Source: Pseudomonadota bacterium (GTDB lineage Bacteria > Pseudomonadota > Alphaproteobacteria > Rhizobiales > Tepidamorphaceae). From it: a stretch of DNA of 64,000 nucleotides. The stretch covers positions 1 through 64,000 of the forward strand of contig JAEWYT010000199.1 in the NCBI GenBank assembly GCA_023458595.1. The letters run 5' to 3'. Both the position numbers and the translations under genes were made by a program. Under the pieces are notes generated by a model. It ran no database searches. It worked only from the letters and a program-made list of their open reading frames with translations, and was not told the DNA's origin. Below are positions 31,218-39,853 of this stretch, piece after piece. Each line of letters starts with the position of its first letter. Within the stretch, counting starts at the first letter, position 1.

Positions 31218-32120
31218 ATGCACATCGAGCGCGGCCGCGATCCGGTCATCCGTTTCGCGCTCTATGGTGAGAGGCCGGGCGCCGACGACCCCGAATTCGT
31301 CCATATCGAGGACATCCAGGTCCGCTCGAGCCTATACCAGTGGCGAATCGCGCCGCACATGCACCGGCGCATGTTCCAGATCGTCCACGTGATCGACGGG
31401 CCGGCAGAGGTGCAGATCGAGGACCGCACCGATGAAATCACGGGGCCCTGCGCGACCTGCGTTCCGGGCGGCGTGGTGCACGGCTTCGGCTTCACGCCGG
31501 AGACGATCGGCTACGTCGTCACCGTCTCGGAGGCGCTGCTCTTCGATTCCGGCGGTCGCGACGCCCGCCACCTCTTCGACCCTCTGCTCGCCGAGGCCCG
31601 TATCGTGCGTTTCGACAGCGATCCGCCCCGTGCCCGCTTCGTCTCGACGCTGCTCGAGCAGATGGCGCACGAGTTCCAGACCCGCGAGCTCGGCCGCAAT
31701 GCCATGTTCGATTGGTTGTTCCATGCGCTTCTGATGGCAATCCGGCGTCAGGTCGCGACCGAGCGCGAGAGCGCCGACACGCGCGGCGAAGATCGAGAGC
31801 GATTCGCCGCTGCCTGCCGGCTGATCGAGGATTGCTACCGCGAGCACATGACGGTCGCCGCCTGCGCCGACCGCCTCGGACTGAGCCAGCCGCGGCTCAA
31901 CCGGCTCTGCCACCGCTTCGCCGGCAAGACCTTTCTCGATCTCCAGCATGACCGGCTGGCGCTCGAGGCGCAGCGGCACCTGATCTACACCTCCGCCACG
32001 ATCGAGATGGTTGCCTACGAGCTCGGTTTCGCCGATCCGGCCTATTTCTGCCGCTTCTTCAAGCGCCGCACGGGGCGCACGCCGAGCGAGTTCCGGCGCG
32101 ATCGCGATGGCGATCGATAG
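31218..32120 (+). CDS. pobR: AraC-family activator of pobA (PobR-like)
   Basis: A 300-residue AraC/XylS-type regulator with an N-terminal cupin sensor (QWRIAPHMHRRMFQIVHVIDG) and C-terminal double helix-turn-helix (MTVAACADRLGLSQPRLNRL; ATIEMVAYELGFADPAYFCR). It is divergent from pobA with about 127 bp between starts and, as in other alphaproteobacteria, should activate pobA when 4-hydroxybenzoate is present. AAGGAGA before the ATG at 31218 supports this start rather than one 14 codons upstream. Confidence 0.85.
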   Translation: MHIERGRDPVIRFALYGERPGADDPEFVHIEDIQVRSSLYQWRIAPHMHRRMFQIVHVIDGPAEVQIEDRTDEITGPCATCVPGGVVHGFGFTPETIGYVVTVSEALLFDSGGRDARHLFDPLLAEARIVRFDSDPPRARFVSTLLEQMAHEFQTRELGRNAMFDWLFHALLMAIRRQVATERESADTRGEDRERFAAACRLIEDCYREHMTVAACADRLGLSQPRLNRLCHRFAGKTFLDLQHDRLALEAQRHLIYTSATIEMVAYELGFADPAYFCRFFKRRTGRTPSEFRRDRDGDR

Positions 32121-32248
32121 GCGCACCGACGCGGCTGCCGCTTGACCTTTGGGCCACCGCCCGGAGATAAGCGATCCGGCGCCTGTCCGCGCCAAAGCCC
32201 GCCGGTTCGCGCGCGGGCACGTCACCACCAGGAACGGGACTTACGACA

Positions 32249-33436
32249 ATGACGGTCCGCACCGGCCGCGACTTCCTTGGAATTCCGGGCCCGACGACGA
32301 TCCCCGACGCGGTCTTGAGCGCGATGCACCGCCCGGCGATCCAGATCTATACGGGCGAGCTCGTCGAATACACGGAGAGTATCCGGCGCGACCTGAAGGC
32401 GATCTTCCGCACCAGTGGGCGCCCCTACATCTACGCCTCCAACGGCCACGGCGCCTGGGAAGCCGCCCTGACGAACGTGCTGTCGCGCGGCGACCGCGTC
32501 CTGGTGCTGGAGAGCGGCCGCTTCGCCCACAACTGGGGCGAGATGGCCCGCATGATGGGCGTCGAGATCGAGACGCTGGACGGCACCTGGCGCCACGCCG
32601 TCGACCCGAACGCGGTCGAGGAGCGGCTGAAGGCCGACACCGAGCGCCGCATCAAGGCGATCCTCGTCGTGCAGATCGACACGGCCTCCGGCGTCGTCAA
32701 CGACATCCCGGCGATCCGCGCGGCGATCGACGCGGCCGGCCACGACGCGCTGTTCCTTGTCGACACCATCGCCTCGCTCGCCTGCATGCCGTACGAGATG
32801 GACGCCTGGAACGTCGACGTCACCGTCTCGGCAGCCCAGAAGGGCCTGATGACGCCGCCGGGGCTCGGCTTCGTCGCCGCGAACGAGAAGGCTCTCGCCG
32901 CCCACAAAACCGCCGATCTGCGCACGCTCTACTGGGACTGGACGGCCCGCGAGGGCGAGCTGCACTACCAGAAGTACTGCGGGACCCCGCCCGAGCACCT
33001 GCTGTTCGGTCAGCGCGCGGCGCTCGACATCCTGCTCGCCGAAGGTCTCGAAGGCGCCTGGACCCGGCACCGGCTGCTCGCCGGCGCGACCCATCGTGCG
33101 GTGGAGAAATGGGCCGAGGGCGGCGTGCTCGGGTTCAACATCGTCGAGCCGCAGTCCCGTTCCGCGTCGATCACCTGCGTGCTGGTCGGCGGCGGCCACG
33201 ACGCCGCCGCGATCCAGAAATACTGCCTGGAGAAGTGCAACGTCACCATGGGCGGCGGCATCGGCGAGCTGAAGGGCAAGGCTCTGCGCATCGCCCACAT
33301 GGGCTACTGCAACGCGCCGATGCTGCTCGGCATGCTGGCCTCGATCGACATGGCGCTGAAGGGGCTGAAGCTCCCGCATGGAGCTGGCGCCATCCAGGCC
33401 GCCGTCGACTATCTCGGCGAGAATGTGCCGGCCTGA
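32249..33436 (+). CDS. Class V aminotransferase, serine-glyoxylate/alanine-glyoxylate type
   Basis: A 395-residue PLP enzyme of fold type I class V. GPTTIPDAVLSAMHRP near the N-terminus, SNGHGAWEAALTNVLSRGD (cofactor phosphate cup), LVDTIASLACMPYEMDAW and the PLP lysine in VSAAQKGLMTPPGLGF are the features of serine-glyoxylate and alanine-glyoxylate aminotransferases. It would make hydroxypyruvate and glycine from serine and glyoxylate, or use a related amino donor. It stands alone, between pobR and a long non-coding stretch. Other serine-cycle genes are not present in the window. Confidence 0.88.
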   Translation: MTVRTGRDFLGIPGPTTIPDAVLSAMHRPAIQIYTGELVEYTESIRRDLKAIFRTSGRPYIYASNGHGAWEAALTNVLSRGDRVLVLESGRFAHNWGEMARMMGVEIETLDGTWRHAVDPNAVEERLKADTERRIKAILVVQIDTASGVVNDIPAIRAAIDAAGHDALFLVDTIASLACMPYEMDAWNVDVTVSAAQKGLMTPPGLGFVAANEKALAAHKTADLRTLYWDWTAREGELHYQKYCGTPPEHLLFGQRAALDILLAEGLEGAWTRHRLLAGATHRAVEKWAEGGVLGFNIVEPQSRSASITCVLVGGGHDAAAIQKYCLEKCNVTMGGGIGELKGKALRIAHMGYCNAPMLLGMLASIDMALKGLKLPHGAGAIQAAVDYLGENVPA

Positions 33437-33451
33437 CCTGTTGGGAAAATG

Positions 33452-33509
33452 AGTCGCCGGGCGAGTGTCGAAGGAGGAGAAGGAGAATCGACACCCGATC
33501 CCGGCGACT
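33452..33509. terminator. Long hairpin after the class V aminotransferase
   Basis: AGTCGCCGGGCGAGTGTCGA (33452-33471) pairs with the arm at 33488-33509 (TCGACACCC...CCGGCGACT), giving a stem of nearly 20 bp around a purine-rich loop. It begins 16 bp after the stop codon. There is no T-run, so it may act as a 3' stabiliser or with Rho rather than as an intrinsic terminator. Confidence 0.5.
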
Positions 33510-33883
33510 GGCTACGTTTCCCTTCCCACCGGTTCAGCCGGCCAACGTCGCCCAGATCCCCCGACCGCGGACGCGTCAGCCGTGTGCGGCTGCCCGTGTG
33601 ACAAGAGCCCCGTATCCGAAACCCTGTCATTCATTACCGGCGCACCGCTCGCGCGGAGCCGGCGGAGCGGGCCGGCGCTCTCGCCGGCTACCCGCTCCCG
33701 ACGCGATCGCTATATTCAATCGGAAATAACGATCGCGTCAAGATGCTGCTTCAAAGACCCACCGGTGCGTCCCACCGCGCCCGGAGGTCCGTTTGTCGCG
33801 CTGGCTAGCCGGCCGCCAAGCCGTTCGCTCGCTGGATTGTCGGCCGCTGGCAACCGTTCGCGGGTGCGATCACCATCGGCCTG
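33510..33883. other. Non-coding stretch with a perfect 10-bp dyad
   Basis: No convincing gene was seen; the reading frames here have unnatural composition. A perfect inverted repeat GACGCGATCG (33700-33709) / CGATCGCGTC (33730-33739) surrounds a 20-bp AT-rich loop. It could be an operator or the end of a small RNA. Nothing else in the stretch is recognised. Confidence 0.4.
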
Positions 33884-33911
33884 TTGTCTTCTAGGATAAT
33901 CAGACTATAAA
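33884..33911 (+). promoter_or_regulatory. Putative hemP promoter
   Basis: TTGTCT (33884-33889) and TATAAA (33906-33911) with a 16-bp spacer form a good housekeeping promoter about 75-95 bp before hemP. TTTAGAA at 33919-33925, just after the -10, equals one half of the Irr-type ICE motif known from rhizobial haem and iron genes; the second half is poor. Iron control is plausible but not shown. Confidence 0.5.
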
Positions 33912-33983
33912 AGTCAAGTTTAGAATCCGAGAACCGTCGTGGCGGCCGGATTCGCTAGGCGTATCAAAGGATTGAAGTGGCAG

Positions 33984-34166
33984 ATGCCGACGTCGAAGAG
34001 TTCCTCCACCCCACCCGTCCCGGCCCAGGACCCGTCAGACCGCCTGGAAGATTGCATCGATTCCGAAGACCTCTTCAAAGGCCGCAAGGAGGTGTGCATC
34101 CGCCACAACCAGGACCGCTACGTCCTGCGCATCACGCGGCTCGGCAAGCTGATCCTGAACAAGTAG
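33984..34166 (+). CDS. hemP: Hemin uptake protein HemP
   Basis: A 60-residue protein with the HemP signature: SEDLFKGRKEVCIRHNQDRY followed by VLRITRLGKLILNK at the C-terminus. In rhizobia the homologue HmuP is needed for transcription of the haem receptor gene, in addition to any role in uptake. No haem receptor or hmu transporter genes are adjacent, so this copy stands alone. The ATG at 33984 gives the normal family length; an upstream GTG at 33939 would add 15 unlikely residues. Confidence 0.88.
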   Translation: MPTSKSSSTPPVPAQDPSDRLEDCIDSEDLFKGRKEVCIRHNQDRYVLRITRLGKLILNK

Positions 34167-34226
34167 CGACCGCTCCTCGCCGGACGCCCTTGCGGGGGGA
34201 CGCGCGACCGGCTACCTCCGCTGGCG

Positions 34227-36041
34227 ATGGCGACCCCGATCCTTCTCCTGCAGGACATCCGGCTGACCTTCGGCGGCACACCGCTGCTGGAAGGCGCGGA
34301 TCTTTCCGTCGAGCCCGGCGCCCGCGTCTGCCTCATCGGCCGCAACGGCTGCGGCAAGTCGACCTTGCTGAAGATCGCCGCCGGCCGCATCGAACCCGAC
34401 GCCGGCCGCCGCTTCCTGCAGCCCGGAACGACGGTGCAGTATCTCGAGCAGGAACCGGACTTCTCCGACTTCGAGACGACGCGCGCCTATGTCGAGGCCG
34501 GTCTCGGCCCGACCGACGATCCCCACATCGCCCAGCGGCTCCTCGAGAAGGTCGGCCTGACCGGCGATGAGACCCCGGCGACCCTGTCGGGCGGCGAGGC
34601 GCGCCGCGCCGCGCTCGCCCGGGCGCTGGCGCCGCGTCCCGACGTCCTGCTCCTCGACGAGCCGACCAACCACCTCGACCTGCCGGCGATCGAATGGCTC
34701 GAGCGAGAGCTTTCCGCCTCCAACGCCGCAATGGTCATCATCAGCCACGACCGGCGGTTCCTAGAGACCCTGTCGCGCGCCACGGTGTGGCTCGACCGCG
34801 GCCGCACGCGCTCGACCGACCGCGGATTCGGCGCCTTCGAGGAATGGCGCGACCAGATTCTCGAGGAAGAGGAGCGCGACCTCCACAAGCTCGACCGCAA
34901 GATCGCCATGGAGGAGGACTGGCTGCGCTACGGGGTCACCGCCAGGCGCAAGCGCAACCAGCGCCGGCTCGGCAACCTGCACGACCTGCGCACGTCCCGG
35001 CGCGAGCATCGCCACGTTCCCGAGACCGCGAAGATGGCGGTCTCCGAAGCCGATATATCCGGCAAGCTCGTCATCGAGGCAAAGAAGATCACCAAGACCT
35101 ATGGCGGGAAAACGGTTGTCGACGGCTTCTCGACCCGCATCCAGCGCGGCGACCGGATCGGCGTCATCGGCCCGAACGGCGCCGGCAAGACGACGCTCCT
35201 CAACATGCTGATCGGCGAGCTTGCCCCGGATTCGGGCTGGGTGAAGCTCGGCATGAACCTCGAGATCGCAAGCCTCGACCAGCGCCGCGCCCGGCTCGAT
35301 CCGGATACGAGCCTGCGCGCCACGCTGACCGGCGGCGGCTCCGACACCGTGATGGTCGACGGCAAGCCGCGCCACGTCATGAGCTACATGAAGGATTTCC
35401 TGTTCACGCCCGAGCAGGCCGGCTCACCGGTCAGTGCGCTGTCGGGGGGCGAGCGCGGCCGGCTGATGCTGGCGCTCGCCTTTGCCACGCCCTCGAACAT
35501 GCTCGTCCTTGACGAGCCGACCAACGACCTCGATCTCGAAACCCTCGATCTGCTGCAGGAACTGATCGCCGACTATTCGGGCACGGTGCTGCTGGTGAGC
35601 CACGACCGCGACTTCCTCGACCGCACGGTGACGTCCGTTATCGCGTCGGAAGGCGACGGCCGCTGGCTGGAATATGCCGGTGGCTATTCCGACATGATCG
35701 CCCAGCGCGACAAGGCCGCAGGCGCGGCGACCGGGAAGCCCGAGACGAAGCCCGGAAAGGCCGCCGCGAAGCCGGCCGCTCCCGAGCGCCAGCAGGGCAA
35801 GCGCCGCCTGTCGTTCAAGGACAAGCACGCGCTCGAGACCCTGCCCGACCGCATGGAGGCGCTGCAGAACGAGATCGCCGCGACCCGTGACGAACTCTCC
35901 GATCCGGACCTCTATGCCCGCGATCCGAAGGCTTTCGCCGAGGCAAGCGACAAGCTCACCCGCGCCGAGGCCGACCTCGCCGCCGCCGAGGAGCGGTGGC
36001 TGGAGCTGGAGATCCTCCGCGAGGAGATCGAGAGCGCCTGA
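34227..36041 (+). CDS. uup: ABC-F family ATPase (Uup-like)
   Basis: A 604-residue soluble protein with two ABC ATPase domains and no membrane segment. Walker A motifs are GRNGCGKST (about 35-43) and GPNGAGKTT (about 315-323); signatures LSGGEARRAAL and LSGGERGRLML and both LLDEPTNHLDL and VLDEPTNDLDL are present. An arm-like linker rich in Arg joins the domains and a basic coiled-coil C-terminus (from about 520) is typical of Uup, which acts on ribosomes or branched DNA. It begins 60 bp after hemP on the same strand, and an MFS gene follows. Confidence 0.9.
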   Translation: MATPILLLQDIRLTFGGTPLLEGADLSVEPGARVCLIGRNGCGKSTLLKIAAGRIEPDAGRRFLQPGTTVQYLEQEPDFSDFETTRAYVEAGLGPTDDPHIAQRLLEKVGLTGDETPATLSGGEARRAALARALAPRPDVLLLDEPTNHLDLPAIEWLERELSASNAAMVIISHDRRFLETLSRATVWLDRGRTRSTDRGFGAFEEWRDQILEEEERDLHKLDRKIAMEEDWLRYGVTARRKRNQRRLGNLHDLRTSRREHRHVPETAKMAVSEADISGKLVIEAKKITKTYGGKTVVDGFSTRIQRGDRIGVIGPNGAGKTTLLNMLIGELAPDSGWVKLGMNLEIASLDQRRARLDPDTSLRATLTGGGSDTVMVDGKPRHVMSYMKDFLFTPEQAGSPVSALSGGERGRLMLALAFATPSNMLVLDEPTNDLDLETLDLLQELIADYSGTVLLVSHDRDFLDRTVTSVIASEGDGRWLEYAGGYSDMIAQRDKAAGAATGKPETKPGKAAAKPAAPERQQGKRRLSFKDKHALETLPDRMEALQNEIAATRDELSDPDLYARDPKAFAEASDKLTRAEADLAAAEERWLELEILREEIESA

Positions 36042-36152
36042 CCGGAATACCCCGTATGCGCGGGGCCATGCGTGACGGACGGACGGCCTTCCTGTAAGGG
36101 AGGCGCCTGCCGTTTGTCCGACCGTTCGAGTCGCCCTTTTGCGGACCCGCCC

Positions 36153-37409
36153 ATGCCCTCCGATGATCCGATAGCCGACAAGGACATCGCGCACCATCAC
36201 ATGGGCAGCGCCTTCCGGCACCGCGGCTTCACGCTCTATTGGGGCGCACGGTTCGTCTCCCAGTTCGCGATCCAGATCGTCTCGGTCTCGGTCGGCTGGC
36301 AAATCTACGACATGACCCGCGATCCCTTCGACCTCGGGATCGTAGGACTCGTCCAGTTCCTCCCCGCACTCCTGCTCGTGCTCGTCACCGGGGCGGTCTC
36401 CGACCGCTACAACCGCCGCGTGATCATGGCGGTCTGCCTCCTCGCCGAGGGCGCCTGCGCCGCCGCGATGCTCGCCCTCACGATCGCCGGCATCGATCTC
36501 GTCTGGCCGATCTTCACCGTGCTCGCCTGCTTCGGCGTCGCCCGCGCCTTCGTCGGACCCGCCGGCCAGTCGCTGGTGGCCAACCTCGTGCCGCCCGAGG
36601 ACCTGAACAACGCCATCGCGTGGAACACTTCTTCCTGGCAAACGGCGACGATCGTCGGACCGGTTGCCGGCGGCCTGCTCTACGGCGTGTCGGCGATCAC
36701 TGCCTATTCGACGGCACTGGCGCTGTTCGCGCTGGGCGCGGCGTTCATGCTGCTGGTCCCGCGCCCGGTGCAGAAGACCGTCCCTCAGAAGACGAGCTGG
36801 GAAACGCTGATGGCCGGCTTCCGCTACGTCTGGCACGAGAAGGTCGTGCTGGGCGCCATCTCGCTCGACCTGTTCGCCGTTCTGCTCGGAGGCGCGGTGG
36901 CGCTGTTGCCGGTCTACGCCCGAGACATCCTCGAGGTCGGTCCCTGGGGCCTCGGCCTCCTGCGTGCCGGACCTGGCATTGGCGCCGTTGCCGTGGCGCT
37001 CTACCTGGCCAAGCGCCCGATCCGCGACCACGCGGGCCTCGCCATGTTCCTGTTCGTCGGCGCCTTCGGGTTCTTCACGGTCATTTTCGGCCTGTCGACG
37101 ATAGTCTGGCTGTCCGTCGTCGCCCTGATCCTGATGGGCGCCTGCGACATGATCAGCGTCTATATTCGTGAGACGCTCTTGCAGCTTTGGACCCCCGATG
37201 CCCTGCGCGGCCGGGTCAACGCGGTCAATCTGGTGTTCATCGGCGCCTCCAACGAACTCGGCGAGTTCCGGGCGGGCATTTCCGCCGCCCTGATCGGCAC
37301 GGTCCCGGCGGTCGTGGTCGGCGGGATCGGAACCATGGCGGTGGCCGGCATCTGGGCGTACCTGTTCCCGGCCCTCCGCAAGGCGCGCCATCTCACCGGA
37401 CGCGTCTGA
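36153..37409 (+). CDS. MFS transporter (EntS/MFS_3 group)
   Basis: A 418-residue membrane protein with about twelve helices. The N-terminal FRHRGFTLYWGARFVSQFAIQIVSVSVGWQIYD and the loop SDRYNRRVIM resemble the MFS_3 group that includes the enterobactin exporter EntS. It probably exports a small molecule, possibly a siderophore given the nearby hemP, but no siderophore genes are present. The ATG at 36153 precedes the conserved region; a GTG at 36072 is in frame but adds a Cys/Arg-rich stretch unlike the family. Confidence 0.82.
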   Translation: MPSDDPIADKDIAHHHMGSAFRHRGFTLYWGARFVSQFAIQIVSVSVGWQIYDMTRDPFDLGIVGLVQFLPALLLVLVTGAVSDRYNRRVIMAVCLLAEGACAAAMLALTIAGIDLVWPIFTVLACFGVARAFVGPAGQSLVANLVPPEDLNNAIAWNTSSWQTATIVGPVAGGLLYGVSAITAYSTALALFALGAAFMLLVPRPVQKTVPQKTSWETLMAGFRYVWHEKVVLGAISLDLFAVLLGGAVALLPVYARDILEVGPWGLGLLRAGPGIGAVAVALYLAKRPIRDHAGLAMFLFVGAFGFFTVIFGLSTIVWLSVVALILMGACDMISVYIRETLLQLWTPDALRGRVNAVNLVFIGASNELGEFRAGISAALIGTVPAVVVGGIGTMAVAGIWAYLFPALRKARHLTGRV

Positions 37410-37488
37410 TCGGCCGAAACAACGATCATTCGACACCGCCCGCCGCTTCCCATGGCGAAACAGGCTGACGCGCGGTAAAAGAGCCGCC

Positions 37489-39822
37489 ATGCGGATCACC
37501 TATAGGGTCTTTCTTGTCGGTGGAATACCGATCGCGATCGCCGCGGCCATTGCGGCGGTTGCCTGGATTCTGCTCAACGAAGCCGAGCGAGCCCGCTCAG
37601 GCGCCGTGCTCGCCGGCGCGACCTACCGCAACCTCCTCGTCGCCATGACCGCGCGCGACGAATACGTCAACGCCATTACCGACGAGCGCGAGGAGGACGC
37701 CCAGCGTTTCAAGTCGTTCGCCCTGGACGCGCGCTGGAACTTGGAGGCTCTGGCAGACGTCGCACGCGCTCCCGCCTTGCGTTCGGCCGCTACCGCCGCC
37801 CGCGACGGCCTGACCCGATATGTGGGTTCGATGGGCGCATTCATGGTGGCCACCGTCCAGAACGACCGCCTCGTCGAGGAGATGGGTGCGCGCGCGAAGC
37901 TTCTGATCGCGCTTACGGACGAAGCGCGCGAGCGTCAACGAACGTCGAATGCCGACATCATCCAGACGCTGCGCGACAGGGACGCGGCCTTCCGGCGCAT
38001 CCGCGAACTCGTCGACGCTGCGGAAGAGTTGCGTGCGGCCGTCGTCGCCGCCGAGATTCACGCAGCCCGCCTGCTCGTCGCTCCGCCGGACGAAGTCGAG
38101 AGGCACCGCCTCCAGCTCGGCTTCGACATCGGCCGGCTGCGCAACGCCACCGCACGGCTCTCGCAGTCGCTCGACATCGAGGACCACACCGCGATGGTCG
38201 AGCTGCAGTCGCTCGCGAAGGCCTACGACGAGGCGATCACCCAGCTCGCCGCGACGGATCAGCAGGCAACCGCGGCAAACGATCTCATGCTCGCCAACGA
38301 GGGGCAGACGCTCAGCGAATGGTCGGACCGGCTGCTGAAAGTGAAGACCACCGAGCAGCGGGCACTCTACGAGGAGATCGCTCAGCTCGTCGCCTACTCG
38401 GTCGAGGCCAACGAGACCGAGCGCGCTACCCAGAACGTCGCGATCGAGGTTCTGAAGCTCGGCCAGCGCACCGCCGCCCCGCTCGCCGAGCGCGACCCTG
38501 AGGCGACCGCCCCGATCCTGATCGAAATCGCGACACTGTCGCAGACCGTCGCCTCGCTGCCCATCTCGCCGCTGATCCAGTCGGAAATGATCGACGCGAT
38601 CGATCAGTGGCGGAACGGTCTCGGCACCGCGACCGACGTGCTGCGCCAGCAGAACGAACGGATCGCCGACATGGATCGGACCGCCGTCACCATGATCGAC
38701 GGCGCCCGCGCGCTCAACGACCTCTTTACCGCCGACGCCGAGAAGATCGGCAACACGATCCGCAACATCCTGATCTTCGGCGCCGCCGCCGGTCTGCTGT
38801 TCGGCGCGGTTACCGGCTACTTCGTCGCCCGTTCGATCACGCGGCCGCTGCTCAGGCTCCAGCAGGGCATGGTGCATCTCGCCGCCGATCCGCTGGCCGG
38901 TCCGGTCGCCGACGCCGAGCGCGCCGACGAGCTCGGCGAAATGGCACGCGCCGCCAACTTCTTCGTCGCCGAGATCGGCAAGCGCGAACGCGATCTCAGA
39001 AGTGCGAAGGATCGCGCCGACGATGCGCTCGCGGCCCTTCAGCGTACCCAGGTCGAGTTGATTCAGGCGGAGAAGCTCGCCTCCCTTGGACAGCTCGTCG
39101 CCGGCGTCGCCCACGAGATCAACACACCCGTCGGCATCGCGCTGACAACCGGGACGCAGCTCGGCGAGGAGGTCAAGCGTTTCGCCGAGGTGGCGGAGTC
39201 CGGCCAGATCAAGCGCTCGCAGCTGCGGCAGTTCATCGAGCGGATGAAGGAAGGCTCCGCTCTCCTGTTCGCCAACCTGAATCGCGCCGGCGAACTCGTG
39301 CATTCCTTCAAGCAGGTCGCCGCCGACCAGGCGAGCGGCGAGCGCCGCCAGTTCGACATGCGCGTCTGGCTCGACGAGTTGATGACGAGTCTCGGCCCCG
39401 TACTGCGCAAGTCGCGCCACAAGGTCAGCATAAGCTGCCGTGACGGGCTGATGCTCGATACCTACCCCGGCACGCTCGGCCAGGTGCTGACCAATCTTCT
39501 GATGAACGCTCTGGTCCACGCCTATGACGACGGCCAGGCCGGCGAGATATCGATCGTGGTGAGCGAGCCGGCGAAGGGCCGCCTGAGGATCGTGTTCGCC
39601 GACGACGGCAAGGGCATCAGGGCCGACGACGTCGGCCGCGTCTTCGACCCGTTCTTCACGACACGCCGCGGCCACGGGTCGACCGGACTCGGCCTGCACA
39701 TCGTCTATAACCTCGTGACCGGCACGCTGCAGGGCAGGATCGACGTCGAGAGCAAGTCCGGCAAGGGAACGAAGTTCATCATAGAAATACCGGAATCCGT
39801 CGGCGAGACGGAAACGGTCTAG
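37489..39822 (+). CDS. Membrane sensor histidine kinase with a large periplasmic helical domain
   Basis: A 777-residue kinase. One membrane helix (about 7-29), a long mostly helical periplasmic domain (about 30-422) like the helical bimodular type, a second helix (about 424-446), HAMP (RSITRPLLRLQQG onwards) and a coiled coil precede the core. The H-box is AGVAHEINTPVG with H542; N-box NLLMNALVHAYDD, DDGKGI and STGLGLHIV follow. HEINTPV marks the DctB/4HB-type kinase group. No cognate regulator is adjacent. A family 5 solute-binding protein gene follows after 31 bp, which raises the idea of a binding-protein-assisted sensor. Confidence 0.87.
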   Translation: MRITYRVFLVGGIPIAIAAAIAAVAWILLNEAERARSGAVLAGATYRNLLVAMTARDEYVNAITDEREEDAQRFKSFALDARWNLEALADVARAPALRSAATAARDGLTRYVGSMGAFMVATVQNDRLVEEMGARAKLLIALTDEARERQRTSNADIIQTLRDRDAAFRRIRELVDAAEELRAAVVAAEIHAARLLVAPPDEVERHRLQLGFDIGRLRNATARLSQSLDIEDHTAMVELQSLAKAYDEAITQLAATDQQATAANDLMLANEGQTLSEWSDRLLKVKTTEQRALYEEIAQLVAYSVEANETERATQNVAIEVLKLGQRTAAPLAERDPEATAPILIEIATLSQTVASLPISPLIQSEMIDAIDQWRNGLGTATDVLRQQNERIADMDRTAVTMIDGARALNDLFTADAEKIGNTIRNILIFGAAAGLLFGAVTGYFVARSITRPLLRLQQGMVHLAADPLAGPVADAERADELGEMARAANFFVAEIGKRERDLRSAKDRADDALAALQRTQVELIQAEKLASLGQLVAGVAHEINTPVGIALTTGTQLGEEVKRFAEVAESGQIKRSQLRQFIERMKEGSALLFANLNRAGELVHSFKQVAADQASGERRQFDMRVWLDELMTSLGPVLRKSRHKVSISCRDGLMLDTYPGTLGQVLTNLLMNALVHAYDDGQAGEISIVVSEPAKGRLRIVFADDGKGIRADDVGRVFDPFFTTRRGHGSTGLGLHIVYNLVTGTLQGRIDVESKSGKGTKFIIEIPESVGETETV

Positions 39823-39853
39823 AGAACGGCGTCGCGACCTGAAGGAGGATGGA

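Noticed and set aside
33465..33899. Possible 144-codon gene between the class V aminotransferase and hemP
   Set aside because: Composition is Ser/Pro/Arg-rich without domains, it starts inside a hairpin, and it runs through a dyad and the hemP promoter.
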